Below, piece after piece: positions 1 through 9,004 of a stretch of 18,899 nucleotides of DNA. The first letter of the stretch is position 1. Each line of letters begins with the position of its first letter. The position numbers and the translations under genes were made by a program. The notes below the pieces were generated by a model. The model saw only the letters and a program-made list of their open reading frames with translations. It ran no database searches and had not been told where the DNA came from. The stretch lies in assembly GCA_023388335.1 (NCBI GenBank), contig JAEWGL010000082.1:1-18899 (forward strand), written 5' to 3'. The DNA comes from Pseudomonadota bacterium. Its GTDB lineage: Bacteria > Pseudomonadota > Gammaproteobacteria > Pseudomonadales > Pseudomonadaceae.

Positions 1-1155
1 CGGCATGCCGCAGGTCATGCTGGCCAGTTCCGGGGTGTAGCGGCTGTAGTGCTGCTTCATCAATTGGTAGACGCAGCGCGGGTGCTGCAGGGTCGGGTCG
101 ACCTGGGCGAAACCATCCTCGCCCATCTGGTAGCCCCAACCAGACTTGTCGCTGTAGGTGCGCTTGTCCGCGTCATAGCCGCTGAACAGGCCGTCCTCGA
201 AACCGAAGCCTTCCTTGACGATGAAGGAAGCGTCGGTATAGGTGCGCACATATTCGTGCTGCAGCTTGTCGTTGCTCAGCAGGTAATTGATCAGCCCGCC
301 CATGAAGGCGATGTCGCTGCCGGTGCGGATCGGCGCGTAGTAGTCCGCCACCGAAGCGGTACGGGTAAACCTGGGGTCGACCACGATCAGCCGCGCCTGG
401 TTGTGCGCCTTGGCCTCGGTCACCCACTTGAAGCCGCACGGATGCGCTTCTGCTGCGTTGCCGCCCATCACCAGGATCAGATTCGCGTTAGCGATATCGG
501 TCCAGTGGTTGGTCATGGCTCCACGGCCGTACGTCGGGGCAAGACTTGCCACCGTCGGGCCATGTCAGACACGTGCCTGGTTATCGAACCCCAGCATGCC
601 GAGTGAGCGGATGACCTTGTGGGTCAGGTAGCCCGCTTCGCTGGAAGCAGCGGAAGCGGCGAGAAAACCGGTAGTGAGCCAACGGTTGACCGTCTGCCCT
701 TGAGCATTCTTTTCAATGAAGTTCGCATCGCGGTCAGCCTTGACCAGCTCGGCCACCCGGTCCATCGCTTCATCCCAGCTGACCCGCGTCCACTCGGTAC
801 TGCCAGGTTTGCGCACCTGCGGATACTGCAGCCGATTGGGGCTGTGGATGAAATCGAGCAGACCCGCGCCTTTGGGGCACAGCGTGCCGCGGTTGACCGG
901 ATGGTCGGCGTCGCCCTCGATGTGGATGATGCTCTGGGAGACGTTCTTGCCCGCATCTCCCTGGCTGTACATGATCAGGCCGCAGCCGACCGAACAGTAG
1001 GGGCAGGTGTTGCGGGTTTCTTTGGTGTGCGCCAGCTTGAAGTGGCGCACCTGCTCGGCGAAGGCAGGTGTCGGGGCCATGCCCAACGCCGCCAGGCTCG
1101 AACCTCCAAGGCCGATTGCAGCGACCTTGAAGAACTGCCGACGGTTGAGGTCCAT
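1..1155 (-). CDS. fdnG: Formate dehydrogenase-N/O major (alpha) subunit, selenoprotein, partial at the left edge
   Basis: This is the catalytic subunit of the membrane-bound respiratory formate dehydrogenase, which oxidises formate to CO2 on the periplasmic side and passes electrons through an Fe-S beta subunit and a cytochrome b gamma subunit to quinone. The N terminus has a Tat signal (NRRQFFK at residues 4-10, hydrophobic stretch, AFA before residue 34). A 4Fe-4S motif follows: C51, C54, C58, C93. An in-frame TGA at codon 197 (565-567) sits in ARV-U-HGPTVASLAPTYGRGAM, the family's selenocysteine position (Sec196 in E. coli FdnG). The frame stays open from there to base 1, giving 385 codons of a protein normally near 1,015 residues. 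AGGAG lies just upstream of the ATG. The remaining 3' part and the beta and gamma genes should lie left of the window. An automatic caller may split it at the TGA; it is not a pseudogene. Confidence 0.95.
525..567 (-). promoter_or_regulatory. SECIS element with selenocysteine UGA codon
   Basis: Counting the U of the UGA as 1, the minus-strand RNA forms a lower stem GGCC(7-10):GGCC(40-43). An upper stem CGG(14-16):CCG(31-33) follows, then a single bulged U at 17, a stem GGCA(18-21):UGCC(27-30) and an apical loop AGUCU (22-26) with G23-U24. Bulged U17 and loop G23/U24 are the determinants known for SelB recognition in E. coli fdhF, and they fall at the same numbers here. It recruits SelB with Sec-tRNA so that UGA is read as selenocysteine. 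The sel genes are not in this window. Confidence 0.9.
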
Positions 1156-1313
1156 CGTGCACTCCTGATCAGGTGGTGGACGCCCGGGACATTGCCGGCG
1201 CCTCTTGGACTGTCACGGTGGCGGCACATCACGGGCCGCCAAAGGTAAGACTAGCCAAGAATCCTGAAAGTGCGATGACATGGCTCAACGATGCGGAGCG
1301 CGGCAGGCAAACA
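1156..1313 (-). promoter_or_regulatory. fdnG upstream region
   Basis: This is the leader of the formate dehydrogenase gene. AGGAGT at 1161-1166 is the ribosome-binding site and sits inside the 10-bp palindrome CCTGATCAGG (1164-1173). An inverted repeat with 7-bp arms, TGGCGGC/GCCGCCA, lies at 1219-1225 and 1235-1241. I found no convincing sigma70 or sigma54 promoter and no clear FNR/Anr box (TTGAT-N4-ATCAA). The promoter is probably here because the ssb terminator lies immediately upstream, but I cannot place it. Confidence 0.4.
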
Positions 1314-1344
1314 AAAAGGCCCGTAGCGAGGTTACGGGCCTTTT
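1314..1344 (-). terminator. Intrinsic terminator of the MFS-ssb unit
   Basis: Two perfect 12-base arms (AAAAGGCCCGTA, 1314-1325, and its complement, 1333-1344) enclose a 7-base loop. On the minus strand the stem is followed by a T-rich run. It lies 21 bases after the ssb stop codon and separates ssb from fdnG. Confidence 0.9.
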
Positions 1345-1365
1345 GGTCAGACGTTGGACGACGGG

Positions 1366-1905
1366 CTAGAACGGAATATCGTCGTCGAAGCTGTCGAAGT
1401 CAGGCGCAGGCTGGGCTGCCGGCTGCTGCGGGGCTGGGCGCTGCGGGGCCTGTTGCGGGCGCTGGGCCTGCTGGCGTGGCGCTTGGTTGTAGTTGTTGCC
1501 GCCTTGGCCACCACCTTGGTTGCCGCCCTGGTTGTACTGGTTGCCACCGTCCTGGTTCTGCGGACGGCCACCAAGCAGCTGCATGGTGCCTTGCATGTCG
1601 ACGATGATTTCGGTGGTGTAGCGCTTGATACCGTCCTTTTCCCACTCGCGGGTCTGCAGCTTGCCCTCGATGTAGACCTGCGAACCCTTGCGCAGGTACT
1701 CGCCGGCAATTTCGGCCACCTTGCCGAACATCGACACACGGTGCCACTCGGTACGCTCGACCTTCTGGCCAGTCTGCTTGTCGGTCCACTGCTCGCTGGT
1801 GGCCAGGCTCAGGTTGGTCACGGCGTTACCGTTGGGCAGGTAGCGAGTTTCGGGATCCTGACCGCAGGTACCGACCAGAATGACTTTGTTAACCCCACGG
1901 GCCAT
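1366..1905 (-). CDS. ssb: Single-stranded DNA-binding protein SSB
   Basis: SSB coats single-stranded DNA in replication, recombination and repair and recruits partner proteins through its tail. The 179-residue product matches the usual enterobacterial size (178). Residues 1-112 form the OB-fold, with aromatic DNA-stacking residues W40, W54 and F60 in the expected places. Residues about 113-168 are a Gln/Gly/Asn/Pro-rich flexible linker. The last residues, DFDSFDDDIPF, are the acidic tip that binds exonuclease I, PriA, RecO and others. The ATG has AGGAGA seven bases ahead. That site overlaps the stop codon of the MFS gene upstream, so the two are probably co-transcribed and perhaps translationally coupled. 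A private ssb promoter inside the MFS gene cannot be excluded. Confidence 0.98.
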   Translation of the reverse strand: MARGVNKVILVGTCGQDPETRYLPNGNAVTNLSLATSEQWTDKQTGQKVERTEWHRVSMFGKVAEIAGEYLRKGSQVYIEGKLQTREWEKDGIKRYTTEIIVDMQGTMQLLGGRPQNQDGGNQYNQGGNQGGGQGGNNYNQAPRQQAQRPQQAPQRPAPQQPAAQPAPDFDSFDDDIPF

Positions 1906-1910
1906 AACGT

Positions 1911-1916
1911 TCTCCT
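1911..1916 (-). promoter_or_regulatory. ssb ribosome-binding site overlapping the MFS stop codon
   Basis: AGGAGA on the minus strand shares bases 1915-1916 with the TAG stop (1915-1917) of the preceding transporter gene. A ribosome ending on the transporter message would therefore sit on the ssb initiation region. Confidence 0.8.
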
Positions 1917-3309
1917 AGGCTTCGCACGCCGCGGAGGTCGGGTTCACCAGACGCTCCAGGGTCGCACGGTCCAAAATTTTCGTATCCAGTTTGATGTAGA
2001 TGGCGGCTTCGTCTTCCACCACCACGGCGTCGGTCACACCCGGCACGGCCATGAGGCGCTCGGTCAGCCCGGCTTCCCGGACCGCTTCAGGCGTCAGTGG
2101 CATGCGCAGGCTGGTCACGTACGGCGGTTCGCGCATGCTCAACGCGACGACCAGCCAGACGAGACACAACCCTGCACAGCCCAGGAACACCGTGCTCAAG
2201 CCACCATGCTGGAACAACCAGCCACCGATGATTCCTCCCAGCGCGGCACCCAGGAACTGGCTCGTGGAGTAGACCCCCATGGCCGTTCCCTTGCCGCCGG
2301 CGGGCGACACCTTGCTGACCAGCGAAGGCAAGGATGCCTCCAGCAGGTTGAAGGCAGTAAAGAATATCACGGTGCCGGTCACCAGTCCGCGCAAGTTGTC
2401 AGCCCATTGCCAGAAGAACACCTCGGTGAGCATCAGCACGCTCACCGCCCCAAGCAACACGCGCTTCATCTTGCGCTTCTTTTCGCCGTAGATGATGAAC
2501 GGAACCATTGCAAAGAATGAGACGAACAGCGCCGTCAGGTAGACCCACCAGTGTTCTTCCTTCGGCAGCCCGCCGCGCTCGACGAAGGCCAGCGGCAGTG
2601 CCACGAAGCTGGCCATGAGGATGGCGTGCAAGACGAAGATGCCGACATCCAGGCGCAGCAGGTCGGGATGACGCAGGGTCGGGCCCAAGGCCTGGCGTGC
2701 CACGCCGGATTCGCGGTGCTGCAAGGCGCTGTGCGCGCTGGGCACGACAAAGGCGATCAGGGCGATGCCGACCAGGGCCAGGCCCGCCGTTGCGAGGAAC
2801 AATCCTGATAGACCAAAGGCACGTGTCAGCAGCGGGCCGACGACCATGGCGACAGCGAACGACAAGCCGATGCTCATGCCGATCATCGCCATTGCCTTGG
2901 TCCGGTGCTGCTCCCGGGTCAGGTCGGACAGCAGTGCCATCACCGCCGCCGAAATTGCCCCCGCCCCTTGCAGGATGCGTCCGGCGATCACCCCCCAGAT
3001 TGTGTCGGCCTGGGCCGCCAGCACGCTGCCCAGGGCAAAGATCACAAGGCCTGCGTAGATCACCGGGCGACGCCCGATGCGATCGGAGATCATTCCGAAT
3101 GGGATCTGCAGCAGCGCCTGGGTAAGGCCGTAGGCACCAATGGCCAGGCCGATCAGCGCCGGCGTCGCCCCGGCCAGGTCCATGCCATAGGTGGCCAGCA
3201 CGGGCAGGACCATGAACATGCCCAGCATGCGAAAAGCAAAGACCAAGGCCAGGCCGCTTGCGGCGCGGGTTTCGCTGCCACTCATGCGATCGTGGTGGTT
3301 GTCGTGCAT
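1915..3309 (-). CDS. yajR: YajR-like MFS transporter with C-terminal YAM domain
   Basis: This is a 12-helix major facilitator superfamily protein of the inner membrane, probably a proton-coupled exporter of unknown substrate. The 464-residue product resembles E. coli YajR (454 residues). Shared features include the FRMLGMFMVLPVLATYGM segment of helix 1, motif A at residues 72-81 (G-x3-D-R-I-G-R-R), DLTREQ(H/N)RTKAMA, and KGTAMGVYSTSQFLG late in the chain. After the last helix, residues about 395-458 form a soluble tail that fits the YAM (ferredoxin-like) domain of YajR. The chosen ATG has GAGG eight bases upstream; the next Met, nine residues in, has no ribosome-binding site. It lies first in a unit with ssb and diverges from uvrA. 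The YajR-type assignment is fairly sure; the transported compound is unknown. Confidence 0.88.
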   Translation of the reverse strand: MHDNHHDRMSGSETRAASGLALVFAFRMLGMFMVLPVLATYGMDLAGATPALIGLAIGAYGLTQALLQIPFGMISDRIGRRPVIYAGLVIFALGSVLAAQADTIWGVIAGRILQGAGAISAAVMALLSDLTREQHRTKAMAMIGMSIGLSFAVAMVVGPLLTRAFGLSGLFLATAGLALVGIALIAFVVPSAHSALQHRESGVARQALGPTLRHPDLLRLDVGIFVLHAILMASFVALPLAFVERGGLPKEEHWWVYLTALFVSFFAMVPFIIYGEKKRKMKRVLLGAVSVLMLTEVFFWQWADNLRGLVTGTVIFFTAFNLLEASLPSLVSKVSPAGGKGTAMGVYSTSQFLGAALGGIIGGWLFQHGGLSTVFLGCAGLCLVWLVVALSMREPPYVTSLRMPLTPEAVREAGLTERLMAVPGVTDAVVVEDEAAIYIKLDTKILDRATLERLVNPTSAACEA

Positions 3310-3336
3310 GGATTAACCTCGTGTGAACCGGCGGGG

Positions 3337-3342
3337 ATTCTA
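3337..3342 (-). promoter_or_regulatory. Candidate -10 box for the MFS-ssb unit
   Basis: TAGAAT on the minus strand matches TATAAT at five of six positions and lies 27 bases before the MFS start codon. No good -35 hexamer stands 16-18 bases upstream (the best is ATGCCG), so the call is weak. Confidence 0.35.
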
Positions 3343-3377
3343 TCAGTCCGACTGCTTAACGGCATATACGCGACGCT

Positions 3378-3407
3378 TTGCCGCGTAATGGCAGCGCGCC
3401 GTATACT
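3378..3407 (+). promoter_or_regulatory. sigma70-type promoter of uvrA
   Basis: TTGCCG (3378-3383), an 18-base spacer and TATACT (3402-3407) form a good housekeeping promoter. Transcription would start near 3414 and give a leader of about 25 bases. I found no LexA box (CTG-N10-CAG) in the whole 3310-3438 intergenic region. Confidence 0.75.
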
Positions 3408-3429
3408 TCCTTGTTTATGCCCGCCAAGC

Positions 3430-3433
3430 GAGG
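3430..3433 (+). promoter_or_regulatory. uvrA ribosome-binding site
   Basis: GAGG stands five bases before the GTG at 3439. It decides this start over the longer open frame to the left, which runs through the promoter and opposite the MFS gene. Confidence 0.8.
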
Positions 3434-3438
3434 CCGCA

Positions 3439-6273
<2,835 letters not shown>

Positions 6274-6282
6274 CCTGGCACT

Positions 6283-6316
6283 AAAAAGCCCCTGCAGGTG
6301 ACTGCAGGGGCTTTTT
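6283..6316. terminator. Bidirectional terminator between uvrA and ftnA
   Basis: A perfect 15-base inverted repeat (AAAAAGCCCCTGCAG, 6283-6297, and complement, 6302-6316) has a 4-base loop, GTGA. It has an A-run on one side and a T-run on the other, so it can end both uvrA (plus strand) and ftnA (minus strand) transcripts. Confidence 0.95.
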
Positions 6317-6339
6317 CGTGAAAGCCACCGAGGGAAAAT

Positions 6340-6804
6340 TTACATCTGCGATTGCAGGTAGTTCTCCAGGCCCAGCAACTTGATCAGACCCTGCTGTTTC
6401 TCGAGCCAGTAGGTATGATCTTCTTCAGTGTCGTTCAGCTGTACCCGCAAGATTTCGCGGCTGACGAAGTCGTTGTGCAGCTCGCACAGCTCGATGCCTT
6501 TGCACAACGCGGCGCGCACCTTGTACTCCAGGCGCAGGTCGGCGGCGATCATTTCCGGCACGGTAGTGCCCACATCCAGATCGTCAGGGCGCATACGCGG
6601 AGTGCCTTCGAGCATCAGGATGCGACGCATCAGGGCATCGGCGTGTTGCGCCTCTTCTTCCATCTCATGGTTGATACGTTCGTAGAGCTTGGTGAAGCCC
6701 CAGTCTTCGTACATCCGCGAGTGGATGAAATATTGGTCGCGTGCCGCCAGTTCGCCCGTCAGCAACGTGTTGAGGTAGTCGATTACGTCCGGGTGACCTT
6801 GCAT
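6340..6804 (-). CDS. ftnA: Bacterial ferritin FtnA (usually annotated bacterioferritin BfrA), lacking the haem ligand
   Basis: This is a cytoplasmic iron-storage protein that forms a 24-subunit shell and oxidises Fe(II) at a dinuclear centre. The 154-residue product looks like bacterioferritin along its whole length. The ferroxidase ligands are all present: E18, E51, H54, E93, E127 and H130. The position of the haem-binding Met52 is Ala (EEEAQHAD at 49-56; E. coli Bfr has DEMKHAD). The P. aeruginosa product in the same locus, next to katA (PA4235, bfrA), was shown to be a haem-free ferritin, FtnA, and this protein resembles it closely. The start has a GGGAG site about 11 bases upstream. It sits between katA and uvrA with its own promoter and terminator. 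A link to iron and peroxide handling with katA is likely but inferred. Confidence 0.93.
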   Translation of the reverse strand: MQGHPDVIDYLNTLLTGELAARDQYFIHSRMYEDWGFTKLYERINHEMEEEAQHADALMRRILMLEGTPRMRPDDLDVGTTVPEMIAADLRLEYKVRAALCKGIELCELHNDFVSREILRVQLNDTEEDHTYWLEKQQGLIKLLGLENYLQSQM

Positions 6805-6846
6805 CGCCCTGCTTCTCCCTGTGTGAAAGCCATAGTGTGAACCAGG

Positions 6847-6876
6847 ATTATTGCAAGGTCACTGAAAAACACGCAA
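6847..6876 (-). promoter_or_regulatory. Candidate ftnA promoter
   Basis: On the minus strand TTGCGT (6871-6876), an 18-base spacer and AATAAT (6847-6852) make a plausible sigma70 promoter. The T-rich stretch just upstream resembles an UP element. The predicted start near 6840 leaves a leader of about 36 bases. I did not see a convincing Fur box. Confidence 0.5.
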
Positions 6877-6917
6877 AAAGATAGAAAAAAGCAGGTAAAC
6901 GGTAGTGATATTCATTG

Positions 6918-6942
6918 AAAAACCACCCAAATGCGGGCGGTT
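6918..6942 (-). terminator. katA intrinsic terminator
   Basis: On the minus strand AACCGCCC (6935-6942) pairs with GGGTGGTT (6921-6928), with one G-U pair, around a six-base loop. A T-run follows (6922-6918). It lies 17 bases after the katA stop. Confidence 0.85.
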
Positions 6943-6959
6943 CTTCTTATCACTTCGAC

Positions 6960-8402
6960 TCAGGCGAAGGGTATGCCCAGCAGCTTTGCAACGCCCTCAC
7001 CGTAGGCCGGATCGGCCCTGAAGAAGTGCTGCAACTGACGCTGCACGACCTCTTCGCTGACACCGGCCATTGCGCCTGCAATATTGCTGATCAAAAGCGC
7101 TTGTTGCTCGGCGCTCATCAAACGGAACAGCGCCCCGGCATGGCTGAAGTAATCGGTGTCTTCCCGGTGATCATGACGGTCGGCCGCACCGCTGAGCGCC
7201 AGCGCAGGCTCGGCATGCCGTGGCGACTGCTTGGGCGCATCGCTGTAGCTGTTGGGCTCGTAGTTTGGCGCAGCACCGCCGTTGCTGCCAAAGGCCATGG
7301 CGCCGTCGCGCTGGTAGGTGTTCACCGGGCAGCGCGGGGCGTTGACCGGCAATTGCTGATGGTTGGTACCTATGCGGTAGCGGTGCGCATCGGCGTAGGC
7401 GAACACCCGCCCCTGGAGCATACGGTCCGGCGACAGGCCGACACCCGGGACCATATTGCTCGGACCGAATGCCGCCTGTTCGACTTCGGCAAAGTAGTTC
7501 AGCGGGTTACGGTTGAGCACCAATTCACCCACCTCGATCAGCGGGTAGTCCTTCTGCGACCAGGTCTTGGTCACGTCGAAGGGGTTCTCGGCACGCGAGG
7601 CTGCTTCGTCTTCGCTCATGACCTGCATGCATACCGCCCATTTCGGGTAGTCGCCGCGCTCGATCGCCTCGAACAGGTCACGCTGGGCGTAGTCGGGGTC
7701 GGTTCCCGCCAGGCGAGCAGCGTCCGCTGGCGACAGGTTCTTGATGCCCTGGCGGGTCTTGAAATGCCATTTGACCCAGGTGCGTTGACCTTGGGCGTTT
7801 ATGAGGCTGTAGGTGTGGCTGCCAAAGCCGTGCATGTGCCGGTAGCCATCCGGAATCCCACGATCGGAAAACAGAATCGTCACCTGGTGCAGCGACTCGG
7901 GCGAATGCGACCAGAAGTCCCACATCATCTGCGCACTTTTCAGGTTGCTTTGCGGAAGGCGCTTCTGGGTGTGGATGAAATCAGGGAATTTCAGCGGATC
8001 GCGGATGAAGAACACCGGCGTGTTGTTACCGACGATGTCCCAGTTGCCTTCTTCGGTATAGAACTTGAGGGCAAAGCCACGTGGATCGCGCTCGGTGTCA
8101 GCCGAACCGCGCTCGCCGCCTACCGTGGAGAAACGCAGGAAGGTCTCGGTCTGCTTGCCGATCTGCTCAAACAGCTTGGCGCTGGTGTAGTGGGTGATGT
8201 CACGGGTCACGGTGAAGGTACCGTAGGCACCCGAGCCTTTGGCATGAACACGCCGCTCAGGGATGTTCTCGCGGTTGAAATGCGCGAGCTTCTCGATCAG
8301 GTGAAAGTCGTCGAGCAGCAATGGGCCACGGGGGCCTGCGGACCGCGAATTCTGGTTATCGGCGACCGGTGCACCGCTGGCGGTAGTCAGTGTTTTGCTC
8401 AT
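6960..8402 (-). CDS. katA: Catalase KatA, monofunctional haem catalase (small subunit)
   Basis: KatA disproportionates hydrogen peroxide to water and oxygen with a haem b cofactor. The 480-residue length fits small-subunit (clade 3 type) catalases; P. aeruginosa KatA has 482. The catalytic His is H53 in RRVHAKGSGAYG and the catalytic Asn is N126 in DIVGNNTPVFFIRD, 73 residues apart as in bovine catalase. The proximal haem Tyr lies in RVFAYADAHRYRIG near residue 336. The start chosen, MSKTLTTASG, has GAGGAG five bases upstream. A longer in-frame extension to 8543 is rejected because it crosses the promoter region and has no ribosome-binding site. The gene stands alone between the alpha operon and ftnA with terminators on both sides. 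OxyR control is known for Pseudomonas katA and only weakly supported here. Confidence 0.97.
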   Translation of the reverse strand: MSKTLTTASGAPVADNQNSRSAGPRGPLLLDDFHLIEKLAHFNRENIPERRVHAKGSGAYGTFTVTRDITHYTSAKLFEQIGKQTETFLRFSTVGGERGSADTERDPRGFALKFYTEEGNWDIVGNNTPVFFIRDPLKFPDFIHTQKRLPQSNLKSAQMMWDFWSHSPESLHQVTILFSDRGIPDGYRHMHGFGSHTYSLINAQGQRTWVKWHFKTRQGIKNLSPADAARLAGTDPDYAQRDLFEAIERGDYPKWAVCMQVMSEDEAASRAENPFDVTKTWSQKDYPLIEVGELVLNRNPLNYFAEVEQAAFGPSNMVPGVGLSPDRMLQGRVFAYADAHRYRIGTNHQQLPVNAPRCPVNTYQRDGAMAFGSNGGAAPNYEPNSYSDAPKQSPRHAEPALALSGAADRHDHREDTDYFSHAGALFRLMSAEQQALLISNIAGAMAGVSEEVVQRQLQHFFRADPAYGEGVAKLLGIPFA

Positions 8403-8407
8403 GAGCT

Positions 8408-8413
8408 CTCCTC
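8408..8413 (-). promoter_or_regulatory. katA ribosome-binding site
   Basis: GAGGAG stands five bases before the ATG at 8402 and fixes the katA start at MSKTLTT rather than at the upstream in-frame ATG. Confidence 0.85.
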
Positions 8414-8479
8414 GTTCAATCTCAGCGTGCCGGCTAAGCGGCTTGAGAAGGAGTATCGATGAGCTGCTTAGCAAGAACA

Positions 8480-8520
8480 AATTCATTGAATACCTGAGAC
8501 CAATAGATAATCTCAATTCA
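8480..8520 (-). promoter_or_regulatory. katA upstream region with inverted repeat
   Basis: TGAGA-N11-TCTCA (8495-8515) is an imperfect 21-base palindrome of the kind LysR-family regulators bind, and OxyR is the known activator of Pseudomonas katA. On the minus strand TTGAGA (8512-8517), 18 bases and TATTCA make a weak promoter overlapping it. The match to the OxyR consensus (ATAG-N7-CTAT repeats) is only partial (ATAG at 8503-8506). Confidence 0.35.
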
Positions 8521-8529
8521 TGAAGACAC

Positions 8530-8555
8530 AAAAAACCGGACACTAGGCCCGGTTT
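8530..8555 (-). terminator. Alpha-operon terminator after rplQ
   Basis: AAACCGG/CCGGTTT arms (8549-8555 and 8533-8539) enclose a 9-base loop. On the minus strand the stem runs into six Ts (8535-8530). It lies 20 bases past the rplQ stop and separates the ribosomal block from katA. Confidence 0.9.
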
Positions 8556-8575
8556 CTTGTAGCAGACTGCTCGTC

Positions 8576-8962
8576 TTACTCAGCGGCTTCTACAGCACCG
8601 CCGACTGGACGATCAACCAGCTCGACATACGCCATAGGCGCGTTGTCGCCAGCGCGGAAACCGCACTTCAGGATACGCAGGTAGCCGCCCTGACGGGTGG
8701 CGTAGCGCTTGCCCAGATCGTTGAACAGTTTGCCAACGATAGCTTTCGAACGGGTACGGTCGAAAACCAGACGACGGTTGGCGACGCTGTCTTCCTTGGC
8801 CAGGGTGATCAGCGGCTCGGCAACGCGGCGCAGTTCCTTGGCTTTTGGCAGGGTAGTCTTGATCAGCTCGTGCTCGAACAGCGACACCGCCATGTTCTGG
8901 AACATGGCCTTGCGGTGAGAGCTGGTACGGCTCAGGTGACGTCCACTTTTACGATGACGCAT
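8576..8962 (-). CDS. rplQ: 50S ribosomal protein L17
   Basis: L17 is a large-subunit protein near the peptide exit tunnel. The 128-residue product opens MRHRKSGRHLSRTSSHRKAM, the L17 hallmark, and the body has the expected LITLAKEDS segment; E. coli L17 has 127 residues. The C-terminal tail is short and acidic. AAGGAA lies eight bases before the ATG. It is the last gene of the alpha operon, 42 bases after rpoA, and is followed by a strong terminator. The order rpsD-rpoA-rplQ is conserved across the gamma-proteobacteria. Confidence 0.99.
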   Translation of the reverse strand: MRHRKSGRHLSRTSSHRKAMFQNMAVSLFEHELIKTTLPKAKELRRVAEPLITLAKEDSVANRRLVFDRTRSKAIVGKLFNDLGKRYATRQGGYLRILKCGFRAGDNAPMAYVELVDRPVGGAVEAAE

Positions 8963-9004
8963 GATTCATTCCTTACCAAACACTACGTTCGGTGATTACG
9001 ACGA

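Noticed and set aside
565..1155. fdnG as a truncated pseudogene ending at TGA
   Set aside because: The frame continues with conserved family sequence and the SECIS is intact, so the TGA is selenocysteine.
1354..2520. Open frame of 388 codons on the plus strand opposite ssb and the MFS gene
   Set aside because: It is a shadow of two real genes and includes the hydrophobic mirror of the SSB linker.
3352..3367. Possible LexA box starting at the CTG in the uvrA/MFS intergenic region
   Set aside because: The second half-site would have to be CAG at 3365-3367 but is TAT.
2905..3438. N-terminal extension of uvrA upstream of the GTG
   Set aside because: It would cross the uvrA promoter and lie antisense to the MFS gene. 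UvrA proteins begin at MDKILIRGA, and GAGG marks the GTG.
6840..6917. Possible Fur box in the AT-rich region upstream of ftnA
   Set aside because: Only short scattered matches to GATAATGATAATCATTATC were seen, not enough to call.
6915..8462. Open frame of 515 codons on the plus strand opposite katA
   Set aside because: It mirrors katA exactly, whose catalytic motifs are clear on the other strand. Long antisense frames are common in GC-rich genes, and this product resembles no family I know.
8403..8543. Longer katA start with 47 extra residues
   Set aside because: The extension covers the promoter region, lacks a ribosome-binding site and is unlike catalase N termini.
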